Assembly (NCBI GenBank): GCA_017557425.1
Contig: JAFYYU010000015.1
Span: 203,133 to 267,132, forward strand
Reading direction: 5' to 3'
DNA length: 64,000 nucleotides
From: Muribaculaceae bacterium
GTDB lineage: Bacteria; Bacteroidota; Bacteroidia; Bacteroidales; Muribaculaceae
Made by a program: the position numbers and the translations under genes. This document shows positions 8,260 to 16,195 of this stretch, one piece after another (the first letter of the stretch is position 1; each line of letters begins with the position of its first letter). The notes beneath the pieces are model-generated. The model searched no databases, was not told where the DNA came from, and was given only the letters and a program-made list of their open reading frames with translations.

Positions 8260-9099
8260 ATGGAAACAGAACGACAACAATACTGCAGGGTAAAAATATT
8301 CAATATTGTCTTATATCCCGAAACGGATCAGGTAAGAGACAACTATATTGGATTGTTCCGTCACATATTTGATGATGGTATTTTAATATCGACATTTGGA
8401 GACCGAGCTACCCATATCCGCACACTATATGGTCCTGATGAAAACGGAGTTTTTCATGGCGATTTCTCCAATGCGATATATATCAAGCCAGACTCTGATG
8501 CGATAGATAGGAATACCAATCAGATTGTGCCTTCAGCCACAGATCCGAATAAAGGGCTTAGCGTTAAGATTTGGCCATATATTTTTGTGCCTGAGTTTCA
8601 TCGTATAGCCGTTATTGAACCTTTCCCTGATAAGCAGGTTTTGAAATTCTTAAAGAAGGCCATTGAGCAATATCGAGATGTTGACTCATTTGAAGTCACT
8701 TTAGAGAAGGATAGAGGCGTGTTGGAACGCATTCTTAATGCACCAGCCTTGTCAAGGTTAGAGGTCAATATTTCATATACCAACAATGACAACCACGAGG
8801 ACTGGGCTGAAGCGATTGATAACCAAATGCGTCAGAGTAATGCAAGGACATCTAAAACAGTTGTAACAGGAACGAAGCGAAATCCTATTGACATACGGCA
8901 GAGTGAGATGCTTCAAGCTTATGTTAGACTGAGCGGTTCCAATGGTCATACTATAGCCACAATATACGATGATGATGTGCCTGAAAGGATTGACACCTCG
9001 GAGCATCCCATGGTCAAAACCATCCCATACTATGGCAATTCGCCAACCTATGCGGTTTTTGATTTTATCAGACGTTTAGCAAGAGGTGAAAATGGGTAA
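8260..9099 (+). CDS. Unknown protein, possibly DUF4747-like
   Basis: 279 codons from ATG 8260, chosen over TTG 8236 because GGAGG precedes it and it lies 20 bases after the promoter. It is a soluble alpha/beta protein without a signal peptide. The N-terminus FNIVLYPETDQVRDNYIGLF, then ISTFGDRATHIRTLYG, is reminiscent of DUF4747 proteins, which are about this size and often found in accessory regions, but I am not sure of the match. The next gene starts 8 bases before this stop and encodes a small membrane protein, so the two very likely act together. No catalytic motif recognised. Confidence 0.5.
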   Translation: METERQQYCRVKIFNIVLYPETDQVRDNYIGLFRHIFDDGILISTFGDRATHIRTLYGPDENGVFHGDFSNAIYIKPDSDAIDRNTNQIVPSATDPNKGLSVKIWPYIFVPEFHRIAVIEPFPDKQVLKFLKKAIEQYRDVDSFEVTLEKDRGVLERILNAPALSRLEVNISYTNNDNHEDWAEAIDNQMRQSNARTSKTVVTGTKRNPIDIRQSEMLQAYVRLSGSNGHTIATIYDDDVPERIDTSEHPMVKTIPYYGNSPTYAVFDFIRRLARGENG

Positions 9100-9727
9100 G
9101 AAAATTACAAGTCCAGGTTGGAGCGCGGTATTTCAATGCTATACTTTACATAACTTGCGCCGCTCAGTTGTATGGCCGCTAATTATCACATTATTAGTGG
9201 TTTTATGCTCAATGGCATCGACTGAATCCCCAACAATACTTATTGATGCTGTGGCGACGTTATCTCTAACCATAGCACCCACAGTTCTTGGATTCACTCT
9301 TGCGGGTTATGCTTTGATGATGGGAATGTCAGGCTCAAAGGTCATGCAACCCATTCTGGACGGGGAAAAGCCAACATTGTTTCAAAAGTTGAACTCGACA
9401 TTTGCCATCGTGCTTGGTGCGTCTTTTATAACTACTTTGGTTTGTGTGTTTATCAAGATTGGCATGAGTTTCGTTGGTCACCTTGGCGCGCTTAATTATA
9501 ACTTGAAAATTTGCATTAAGGCATTTACTTTGTTTTCGCTGGTTTTCCTATTGATTTACACGATTTTCTCAATCAAGGATATAACAATCAATATCTTCAA
9601 TTTTGGTCAATTCGCTCAAACATACCATGATGTCCATCCAGACGACGAACGTGCTGCAGGAGACATTATTGTCATTAAAGAGAATCTTCTGATGCGCTTC
9701 CTCGATCGATTTAGAAAGAAATCGTAA
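9092..9727 (+). CDS. Four-helix membrane protein paired with the upstream unknown gene
   Basis: 211 codons from ATG 9092, preceded by AGAGG; GTG 9086 is possible. Four hydrophobic stretches are visible at roughly residues 25-43, 52-80, 105-128 and 147-165 (for example VVWPLIITLLVVLCSMAS and FTLFSLVFLLIYTIFSI), followed by a basic cytoplasmic tail ending LLMRFLDRFRKKS. There is no signal peptide and no known domain. Overlap with the preceding gene indicates a two-protein system. A soluble sensor plus a small membrane effector is a common design in abortive-infection systems, but that role is only inference. Confidence 0.6.
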   Translation: MGKKITSPGWSAVFQCYTLHNLRRSVVWPLIITLLVVLCSMASTESPTILIDAVATLSLTIAPTVLGFTLAGYALMMGMSGSKVMQPILDGEKPTLFQKLNSTFAIVLGASFITTLVCVFIKIGMSFVGHLGALNYNLKICIKAFTLFSLVFLLIYTIFSIKDITINIFNFGQFAQTYHDVHPDDERAAGDIIVIKENLLMRFLDRFRKKS

Positions 9728-9731
9728 AAGA

Positions 9732-9900
9732 TCAATACTTCTGTGCAATACCGAACATGCTGCCAACTATGAGTGCGAGAATGTAAATGGCGGCTATAAG
9801 TGTGTGACTGAGAGGAAAAGTATTGTCCCAGTCTTTATCCTATATTTCGGCGTAGCTGCCAGTTGAGTTTCTCTCCAGACGGAGTGGTGTATAACCAAAA
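9732..9900 (-). pseudogene. C-terminal fragment of a membrane protein, with internal stop
   Basis: On the minus strand the frame reads GYTPLRLERNSTGSYAEI, a TAG stop, then DKDWDNTFPLSHTL and a hydrophobic tail (IAAIYILALIVGSMFGIAQK) ending at 9732. The upstream part is cut off at the left end of the IS256-like element. A truncated and mutated gene remnant of unknown function. Confidence 0.4.
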
Positions 9901-9943
9901 TAGGCATAATGGTCATTTTGCAGGATGAAAAAGCCATATAGTG

Positions 9944-9969
9944 GTTCTATTGGTCATTTTGCAGGATGA
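9944..9969 (+). repeat. Left inner terminal inverted repeat of the IS
   Basis: Perfect 26-bp match to the reverse complement of 11119-11144. The same core also occurs 41 bp to the left, at 9910. Confidence 0.85.
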
Positions 9970-10121
9970 ATTTTCAGGGCAGGTATTGCTTATTGAAAAG
10001 GGCGCGTTATCTTTGCCGTGCAGCCTGAAGCGTAACATGGCTCTGCTGGGGAGCAACCATGCCAGGAATAGGGCTGCGGCGCAAGACGCAGAACAATGGG
10101 GCGGAGAGGATTCGCCCTTTT

Positions 10122-11051
10122 CTATTGCGGATTGTTGCCCAATGCCAAGAAAAACCCGTTGATGAAGCGTTCCCGATTCTTGCGGCTCATGCCGCTGTGA
10201 TTGTTGATGTTGCGCTTCAGGTCGGCAAAGATACCCTCCAACTTGTTGTTGGTGTTGGGCATGCCCTTGACCTCTTGCCATGTGAACAGATATGGCAGGT
10301 AAAAGCGGATGCTGGCCATGGCAGAGCGCAACCTGCGGTGGGTGTAGAATGTCTTGCCCGTCTCGGGGCTGACGGTGCGTTCTTTCAGGAACGCATCCCA
10401 CTTGATCACCCACGCTTCGAAGGCCTCTGTGAAGCGCTCTCTGTCACTGGTGGTCAGCGTCGCCATCAGCGCCTTCAGTTCAATGCCGGCGGACAGACGC
10501 GGATTGCCTGTGAGCTTCCTCCTGACGATGGCGCACATGTGGTACTGGCACATCTGCACCTTGTATCCGTCAAAGAGCGTGAACAACGTCTGCATCCCGT
10601 CGATGACGATGCCGTCAACCACATAGCCGTCATGCTCAATCCACGCCAGCGCGTCCGCGTAGTCCGAGGTGCGCTCATGGGCGATGTGTTTCAAGTACAG
10701 AGGCCGTCCGCTCGATGCCTCAAGGGCAACCAGAACGCCGCAGTTGCGCCCGAAGTAAGTCGCGCCAATCTGCACCACACCATACCCGCGGCACACCGGG
10801 TTGCGCCATGGAATACTGACACCGCGCAATAGGCGCTGCACTGTTGAAATGCTCACGCTATGGGTGGCGGCAAGCTCATTCAATGTCTGCTTGCCTTCCA
10901 AATAGTGTTCCCAGAGGGTTAGCTTGTCCAGATACACCTTACCCCGGAACTGGCGGCCACAGGCCATGCACTTGTACAGTTGAACACCGCCTCGGGTGCC
11001 ATTGCGCACCGTAATAGGCGAGCAGCAATGAGGACACTTTTTTTTGTTCAT
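10122..11051 (-). CDS. IS256-like transposase, Zn-binding variant, first catalytic Asp replaced by Gly
   Basis: 309 codons. An N-terminal zinc ribbon (C6, C9, C28, C31) and helix-turn-helix (SVSISTVQRLL) are followed by a Mutator-like DDE domain. D151 (IVIDGMQ), CQYH and the Glu in NNKLEGIFADL are present. The first aspartate, expected in the strand VVQIDATYF, is Gly at residue 96 (codon 10764-10766, GGC on the minus strand, one base from GAC). Loss of this metal ligand should abolish transposition. The gene fills most of the element and is GC-rich compared with its surroundings. Confidence 0.88.
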   Translation of the reverse strand: MNKKKCPHCCSPITVRNGTRGGVQLYKCMACGRQFRGKVYLDKLTLWEHYLEGKQTLNELAATHSVSISTVQRLLRGVSIPWRNPVCRGYGVVQIGATYFGRNCGVLVALEASSGRPLYLKHIAHERTSDYADALAWIEHDGYVVDGIVIDGMQTLFTLFDGYKVQMCQYHMCAIVRRKLTGNPRLSAGIELKALMATLTTSDRERFTEAFEAWVIKWDAFLKERTVSPETGKTFYTHRRLRSAMASIRFYLPYLFTWQEVKGMPNTNNKLEGIFADLKRNINNHSGMSRKNRERFINGFFLALGNNPQ

Positions 11052-11118
11052 ATCGTTCTGTTTTTAGACCTTTTCAAATAGTCACAAATATAGTGGCTAT
11101 CGGGCTTCAACGCAACTC

Positions 11119-11144
11119 TCATCCTGCAAAATGACCAATAGAAC
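11119..11144 (-). repeat. Right inner terminal inverted repeat of the IS
   Basis: Partner of 9944-9969. A further core copy lies at 11224-11240 in the same orientation. Confidence 0.85.
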
Positions 11145-11281
11145 GCTTTTAATAGCAGATTTTCGGCTGAAAATTTTGAAATGCCTGCAAAGCCAGTGTT
11201 CATAGGCTCTACAGGCACTTCTTATCCTGCAAAATGACCAATAGGCCCCAAAATATTCGTAATCAATTTTACCCAGAAGCC

Positions 11282-11313
11282 ATTGTCGATTCGATGAAAG
11301 AGTCTATCTTTGC
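11282..11313 (+). promoter_or_regulatory. Promoter of the 57-codon ORF
   Basis: ATTG 11282-11285, 19 bases, TATCTTTGC 11305-11313. The ORF starts at 11350. Confidence 0.65.
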
Positions 11314-11349
11314 AGCCGATTTTATATAAATAACCTAATAACAGCAGCA

Positions 11350-11523
11350 ATGCAGAGACAAAAATTCGACATATTAGCAGGATTGAACATTCTTGGCACT
11401 TGGGGCCTTGAACGGGATAACGATATGCTTCTGTCAAGCATTGCGCTCACAAGTTGTCCGCGCACAGAAAGACTTCCCATGTCAGCACGAGGATGGAACG
11501 ACCAGTTCCGTCTAAGCAATTGA
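11350..11523 (+). CDS. Small protein of 57 residues, unknown
   Basis: ATG 11350 to TGA 11521-11523. The product begins MQRQKFDILAGLNILGTWGL and ends GWNDQFRLSN; it has no signal peptide and no obvious transmembrane helix. It has its own consensus promoter 37 bases upstream and a strong terminator hairpin 28 bases downstream, so it forms a complete transcription unit just outside the IS. I do not recognise it. It could be a small regulatory or toxic protein, a remnant, or the unit could make an RNA rather than a protein. Confidence 0.45.
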   Translation: MQRQKFDILAGLNILGTWGLERDNDMLLSSIALTSCPRTERLPMSARGWNDQFRLSN

Positions 11524-11550
11524 AGCTGATATCACACGCAAGTCATTATG

Positions 11551-11590
11551 GTGGTTGGGAAGTCTGCAAAACTTTCCAACCACTTCTTTT
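11551..11590 (+). terminator. Intrinsic terminator
   Basis: Stem GTGGTTGG (11551-11558) / CCAACCAC (11576-11583), extended by partial pairing inside, followed by ttcttttt. Confidence 0.8.
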
Positions 11591-11758
11591 TGTGCCGATC
11601 ACAAACGATGAAAAATGCTGACTTACCACCAGCCCAACTTCTCCTCACCGCTCGGCCTAAGGCACAACTTACAGAGAAGGGCTCAATCGACTGAACCCAA
11701 ATCACAATCAATCATTAACCGCGCAGCGATGCGCACAAAACAAGAGGAAGATAAAACA

Positions 11759-12388
11759 ATGAATAAAATCTATTTCACGGCCGACCTACATTTCGGCCAT
11801 TCAAATATACTGAAACATTCGCCAAAACGACCATTTTCAGAGACAGTGGATATTGTGGCACATGATGAGTGGTTACTGGATCTCTTGAAGAGTACGGTAG
11901 ACAAGCGGGATACTGTGTATATTCTAGGCGATTTGACATTCTTGAAAAGCGAGAAGGCCCGCCGGTTGTTAGAGATGCTACCTGGGCAGAAGTTCCTGAT
12001 TGAGGGGAATCATGATGGTTCAATCCGGGCTTACAAAAACTATTTTAAGGAAGTCTATCAGATTAAGGAGATGTGTTTCAAACCAACGGTTGCACCTTTT
12101 CTAACAGAGGACTTCCGCGTGGTTATGTGCCACTATCCGATGGTAACATGGAATAAGAAACCACGAGGATCTGTGATGCTACACGGACACAGTCATGGAA
12201 AATTGGACGAGTATAATTCCTTGTCAACGGATTTGCGTTTCGACGTCGGAATAGATGGCTCGCTTGCTAATCTGCATTTCTTGTCGCTAGAGGACATCTA
12301 CAACGCCGCAAAACAGAAGATAATACAATACAATTGCGACACTTTTGTGGAGTACGCACAGAACAACTATCGTGGCGAGGTAAGGTAA
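11759..12388 (+). CDS. Metallophosphoesterase
   Basis: 209 codons from ATG 11759; the frame is open further upstream, but the family N-terminus MNKIYFTADLHFGHSN begins here. All calcineurin-like phosphoesterase motifs are visible: D9-x-H11 (ADLHFGH), GD (YILGDLTF), GNHD (IEGNHDG), H in VVMCHYPM and GHSH (MLHGHSHG). It belongs to the YfcE-like single-domain type acting on phosphodiesters or nucleotides; the substrate is unknown. The next gene is 75 bp downstream on the same strand, so they may form an operon. Confidence 0.85.
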   Translation: MNKIYFTADLHFGHSNILKHSPKRPFSETVDIVAHDEWLLDLLKSTVDKRDTVYILGDLTFLKSEKARRLLEMLPGQKFLIEGNHDGSIRAYKNYFKEVYQIKEMCFKPTVAPFLTEDFRVVMCHYPMVTWNKKPRGSVMLHGHSHGKLDEYNSLSTDLRFDVGIDGSLANLHFLSLEDIYNAAKQKIIQYNCDTFVEYAQNNYRGEVR

Positions 12389-12463
12389 TAAGTTGAACTA
12401 CAAATTGAAAACCAGAAAATGAAGAAAATACAAATATTGAGGTACAACGATCTCTGAGATCTG

Positions 12464-13660
12464 ATGTACTTAACCCATGAACACCATTTGAACGGTGTTG
12501 TTGTCGATGATGCAGCACTCGAAGTGATGCTTCGAATAGAGTATACCATGCAGCGACTGGAGGTGATGAGCAATGACGAGCAACGTTGGCTCTGGATAGA
12601 ACTCGAGTCGCCAGGTAAGCGTAATCGCATGGAAAGTGCAGATGCAAACGGGAACTATTGGTATCAGGTGATTACTGCCAGCTATCAGGATTTCCACTGC
12701 ATGATCATCAGGAACCGCGAGGGGATGTATCACGATCTTAGGAGTACCAGATATATTGGAGGTGAGCGAAAGCCAGATGTATGGCATGGGAATGTGTCAA
12801 AGCCACTGAAAAAACTGGAAAAGTACATCACTGCACTGCTAGATAGCATCTGCGAGAATCCCGATGCCTACAACACCCATATCGATAAGAACCTCCCATA
12901 TTCAAAGCGAGACGGTATCATCAAGCGTGCAGACCTAAACCGCATCTGCCCAATTTATCGGACGTTTGATAATCCAAAGCGAGTGGTGGATATCGTAACA
13001 AAGATGAACATGCTGCCTTTATGGTCAGTAGATAAGATGACGCTCAGAACCTACATGCATATATGGCGTATACTCTATGAGGCATACAGAACAAAGAACA
13101 GGTATGAGCCAATTTCCAAGTCGGCATTTGCCAATAAGACAGACATAGATGTATTTGTGCGCTACAATAGCAAGGGAAGAGAGATAGAAGGTCTGGATCT
13201 CGACAACGAGCAGGACTACCAGAAATGGCATGATGAGAACAGTTCTTATCACTGCATGGATGTCAACTATGCCAGAATCCATCTCTATCCCCGAAAGAAA
13301 GAAAACCGATGGGCTAACGAGGATGTGCCAGTAGCTGATGGCCAATGGTATTTTACATTATCATATAGTGTCTATGGCTATTCCAATGATGTGGTTAATA
13401 TGTTGGAGGCATTGTGCGACGCTGGAATTGGGGTGGTATGCCATGAGTCAGCCCGATTGCTTCGTATTACTCAAGAGACCGACTATGTTGGCATTACTCC
13501 TGGAGCTAACAAATACGTTCATGACGAGAAGATCGGAAATGAAATCAGGCTTCCTTATGTGCAAGATGGCATCACAGCTCAACAAGTTGCAGATGTAATT
13601 GCTGCCACTGAATGGGAGCCTCTGAGAAAAGTTAAACCAATTAGAGAAAAACAGCGATGA
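12464..13660 (+). CDS. Unknown 398-residue protein; in-frame stop just upstream of start
   Basis: 398 codons from ATG 12464, a soluble, charged protein with no recognised family. The C-terminal third is rich in aromatic residues (GQWYFTLSYSVYGYSNDVVN) and looks like a folded alpha/beta domain. An upstream ATG at 12419 opens the same frame (MKKIQILRYNDL), is interrupted by TGA at 12455-12457 and continues into this gene. The stop may therefore be a nonsense mutation in an originally longer protein, or a short leader peptide may precede the gene. It follows the metallophosphoesterase and overlaps the next small gene by 4 bases. Confidence 0.6.
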   Translation: MYLTHEHHLNGVVVDDAALEVMLRIEYTMQRLEVMSNDEQRWLWIELESPGKRNRMESADANGNYWYQVITASYQDFHCMIIRNREGMYHDLRSTRYIGGERKPDVWHGNVSKPLKKLEKYITALLDSICENPDAYNTHIDKNLPYSKRDGIIKRADLNRICPIYRTFDNPKRVVDIVTKMNMLPLWSVDKMTLRTYMHIWRILYEAYRTKNRYEPISKSAFANKTDIDVFVRYNSKGREIEGLDLDNEQDYQKWHDENSSYHCMDVNYARIHLYPRKKENRWANEDVPVADGQWYFTLSYSVYGYSNDVVNMLEALCDAGIGVVCHESARLLRITQETDYVGITPGANKYVHDEKIGNEIRLPYVQDGITAQQVADVIAATEWEPLRKVKPIREKQR

Positions 13661-13806
13661 GAATACAATACATGAGTAACCCGCAAATGGAGTTTGCAGA
13701 AAACAGCAGATACATAAAGCATTGCGGATTTCTCGTCACAGGCAATGTACTTGTGATAGCTGGGAACAAGTTCTATCTAAACAACTACGAAGTCAGAAAA
13801 CAGTAG
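13657..13806 (+). CDS. Small protein of 49 residues, translationally coupled
   Basis: The ATG overlaps the stop of the 398-codon gene (ATGA), a strong sign of real coupling. The product begins MRIQYMSNPQMEFAENSRYI and contains KHCGFLVTGNVLVIAGNKFY, a beta-hairpin-like pattern, before ending NNYEVRKQ. No family recognised. A partner or regulator of the preceding protein is plausible. Confidence 0.5.
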   Translation: MRIQYMSNPQMEFAENSRYIKHCGFLVTGNVLVIAGNKFYLNNYEVRKQ

Positions 13807-13833
13807 TCAAGCAGAATCGTTAAATATCAAAAT

Positions 13834-13892
13834 TCCGAAAGATAACTGCCGATTTTGCAAAAATTTTGCATTTTAGCAAGTTGTCTTTCGGA
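13834..13892. terminator. Nested inverted repeats between convergent genes
   Basis: TCCGAAAGATAACT (13834-13847) pairs with 13879-13892 with one mismatch. Inside it lies TGCAAAAATTTTGCA (13856-13870), 7-base arms around one A. The location between convergent transcription units suggests a bidirectional terminator. Confidence 0.5.
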
Positions 13893-13996
13893 TTTTGGCA
13901 AAATAACTCAAACATAGCTTTTAGATATTATTTTCAGGTATGCGCATTATACAGTCAACACGAATGTCGTCAAGTATTGTAAACGTCTCTGATTAT

Positions 13997-16183
13997 TTAC
14001 GAACATTCATTCTCTTCCCCACTTGCTCTGTTTTCTGGTAAAGCATCTTCCATGAGACGATCGATGAATGCTTTGTTTCTTAATGAAGCACGCTCTCGTA
14101 GCACAGAAAATTTAAGAACCTCCATATACAAAGTACCATCAACGCCTGCTCCACTATCATCCGGTATCGTTTTCTTTGGCCTAAAAAGATAATCAAGATT
14201 AGGTGCAGTTTGAAAATCACCATCAACTGCTCGCACATCTCGTTTTTCCACGCTTTCACCTATAAGGTAACCATAGAAAGTAATAAACTTGAATTGAGGC
14301 TTTGTGAAGTTCCTGAGGAAATAGGCATACTTTGTTATCTGGTTAATGCAGTCAGCGACATTTACCTTTGGATTTTTAAACTCTATAATTACACATTTAC
14401 CCTCAGCAGGAAATAGTAATACATCAGTTCGCATATCTGCTCTCTTCTCTCCTAACGAATTTAGATAGCGCTCTTCCTCCTCGTCAATGATATCTTTGAA
14501 GATACGTTCACCATCCAATTTCAATTGCGATAGTTTGCTTTCTGAAGAACCCGTAAAATACATATATTCTTCATTTATAAGCCACATGTCGCTTGAAAGA
14601 GGATTATCACTATGCTGCTTAAATATGAGATTGTGAAGCAATTTTTCGTCCTGATTTCTTTTATCATCATCTTGACAATCTGCAAGACGATCCAGTATTT
14701 TACCCATTAGTTCGATTACCATCTTGCGTCGCGCAACATATTTAGACAATGTTGCGCGATTCTGAACGGGCAATGATTCGACTAAACTATCAACAATACT
14801 AGAGAGTTGATCTTGATAATCATCAGTTGTCGGATTCAACTCATTCAACTTCTGTACGCTCTTCTCGTATGCAGCACTTTGTTTCGCCATTACCTTTGCA
14901 TCATAGGTATATGCTTTTTTGAACACATCATCAATGGAATCACTCAATGATACCTCTAATAATGCATCTTCGGAAAGCAGATAATCTTTCTTCAACTGCT
15001 CAAGCCTTTCCTGAAACTCTTCATTCTGAGTTAATATTTCAGAATAGATCTCGCTTGCTTTTGCATTCACTCCATCTTGGATATCATTAAGCACAATCTG
15101 ATGCTCAATATATCCTTGAGCTTTAGCTACTTTTTTGAATTCTGTCTTATCTAATATCTCAATATTGCCACGCTCATCACCTTCTAAATCATCAAAATAA
15201 TCACTTGAAAGCAGGAATAAATATCTGCAATTATCTAATTCTGCATCTGGATCAATACATGTTAATTTTATCTTGGTGTTATCGCAAATCTCTCCTTTAC
15301 TAGTAATCTTTATCTCACTAGTTTGGAGCATATCTGCATTAATCTTATAGGGAAGTATCTTGATTGGTATATGCGTATCCTCTACCTCTTGGATTCTTTT
15401 CATGTCATCAGATATCTTACAAAGAGGCACTGAAATCAAAACATCAGTGCAAGTTGGATCAGGAATGTCATCAACTAGAATTGTATCACGATCTTTTACT
15501 TCCCCACCAATCTTATAAATAATGCTTATCAAAGGTAATGAATCCTTTCCATTACAAAAAGTAAGTAAATAGTGATTTATGAGTTTTTTCTTTATGTCGT
15601 CTGCGCCTAATTCGGCGTACTCTTTAGCATCATGTTCATTAGTGGGTAAATACATCTTGAGGGTAGTCTTAATCTCCTCGTCACCTTCTAGTGCAGTTGG
15701 CTCTTCTGTTTTATAGATAATCGTATTCTTATCAATGAATGGCCTTGTTCCGGATATAACGAATCCTCGCTTCATCAATATGTCTCCTTCCTTATAGATA
15801 CTATCATATTGGGATAACTGAAAAGCATGAATCATTTGAATTCGGCCAGAGCCTCTATTATTATAACCTTTGGTATCATCTTTAAAGACAACAAGTCGCT
15901 TGTAGTTATCTTCATCAAATCCTATACCATTGTCTTCGATGGTTAAGCTCGACAAATCTAAACTATCACCATCAGTCGATGAATTATAACTAAGTATGAT
16001 ATTGATATAAGGAGAAAAATCATCCCCTCTTTTTATCCGCATCTTGATCGACTCTAGACTATTTGTGAAACCCTCAAAGAGTGGTTGCAGAATATTAGCA
16101 GATTTTTTAATGCTCTTCAAGATGCCCGACCATTTCAAGTCATTGTACTTTTCGAACTTTGTTACATCATCAAATTTTATCAT
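13997..16183 (-). CDS. GHKL (HSP90/MORC-like) ATPase fused to a PD-(D/E)XK-like nuclease
   Basis: 728 codons. The N-terminal Bergerat ATP-binding fold shows the N box around E37 and N41 (LFEGFTNSLESI), the DNGIGF motif at 84-89 and the lid RGSGR at 110-114. A long middle part (about 200-570) includes charged helices that may form coiled coils. The C-terminal domain has D587, E601 and K603 in the pattern RTDVLLFP ... CVIIEFKNP, typical of PD-(D/E)XK nucleases. No signal peptide. ATPase-nuclease fusions of this kind are frequent in restriction-like and anti-phage loci. It is the third gene of a tight minus-strand operon with a DUF3307 protein (12-bp gap) and a SatD-like protein. Function unknown; defence is inferred from architecture and setting. 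Confidence 0.75.
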   Translation of the reverse strand: MIKFDDVTKFEKYNDLKWSGILKSIKKSANILQPLFEGFTNSLESIKMRIKRGDDFSPYINIILSYNSSTDGDSLDLSSLTIEDNGIGFDEDNYKRLVVFKDDTKGYNNRGSGRIQMIHAFQLSQYDSIYKEGDILMKRGFVISGTRPFIDKNTIIYKTEEPTALEGDEEIKTTLKMYLPTNEHDAKEYAELGADDIKKKLINHYLLTFCNGKDSLPLISIIYKIGGEVKDRDTILVDDIPDPTCTDVLISVPLCKISDDMKRIQEVEDTHIPIKILPYKINADMLQTSEIKITSKGEICDNTKIKLTCIDPDAELDNCRYLFLLSSDYFDDLEGDERGNIEILDKTEFKKVAKAQGYIEHQIVLNDIQDGVNAKASEIYSEILTQNEEFQERLEQLKKDYLLSEDALLEVSLSDSIDDVFKKAYTYDAKVMAKQSAAYEKSVQKLNELNPTTDDYQDQLSSIVDSLVESLPVQNRATLSKYVARRKMVIELMGKILDRLADCQDDDKRNQDEKLLHNLIFKQHSDNPLSSDMWLINEEYMYFTGSSESKLSQLKLDGERIFKDIIDEEEERYLNSLGEKRADMRTDVLLFPAEGKCVIIEFKNPKVNVADCINQITKYAYFLRNFTKPQFKFITFYGYLIGESVEKRDVRAVDGDFQTAPNLDYLFRPKKTIPDDSGAGVDGTLYMEVLKFSVLRERASLRNKAFIDRLMEDALPENRASGEENECS

Positions 16184-16195
16184 CGATTTCCTCTT

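Larger units (their letters stand above)
9910..11240 (-). mobile_element. IS256-like insertion sequence (Zn-ribbon variant) with doubled ends
   Basis: One transposase gene is enclosed by inverted repeats. The inner pair, 9944-9969 and 11119-11144, is a perfect 26-bp inverted repeat. A second, outer pair carries the same core, TGGTCATTTTGCAGGAT, at 9910-9926 and inverted at 11224-11240. No target-site duplication is visible beside either pair. Confidence 0.8.

Noticed and set aside
10059-10832. 257-codon plus-strand frame inside the IS256-like transposase
   Set aside because: Shadow of the transposase gene.
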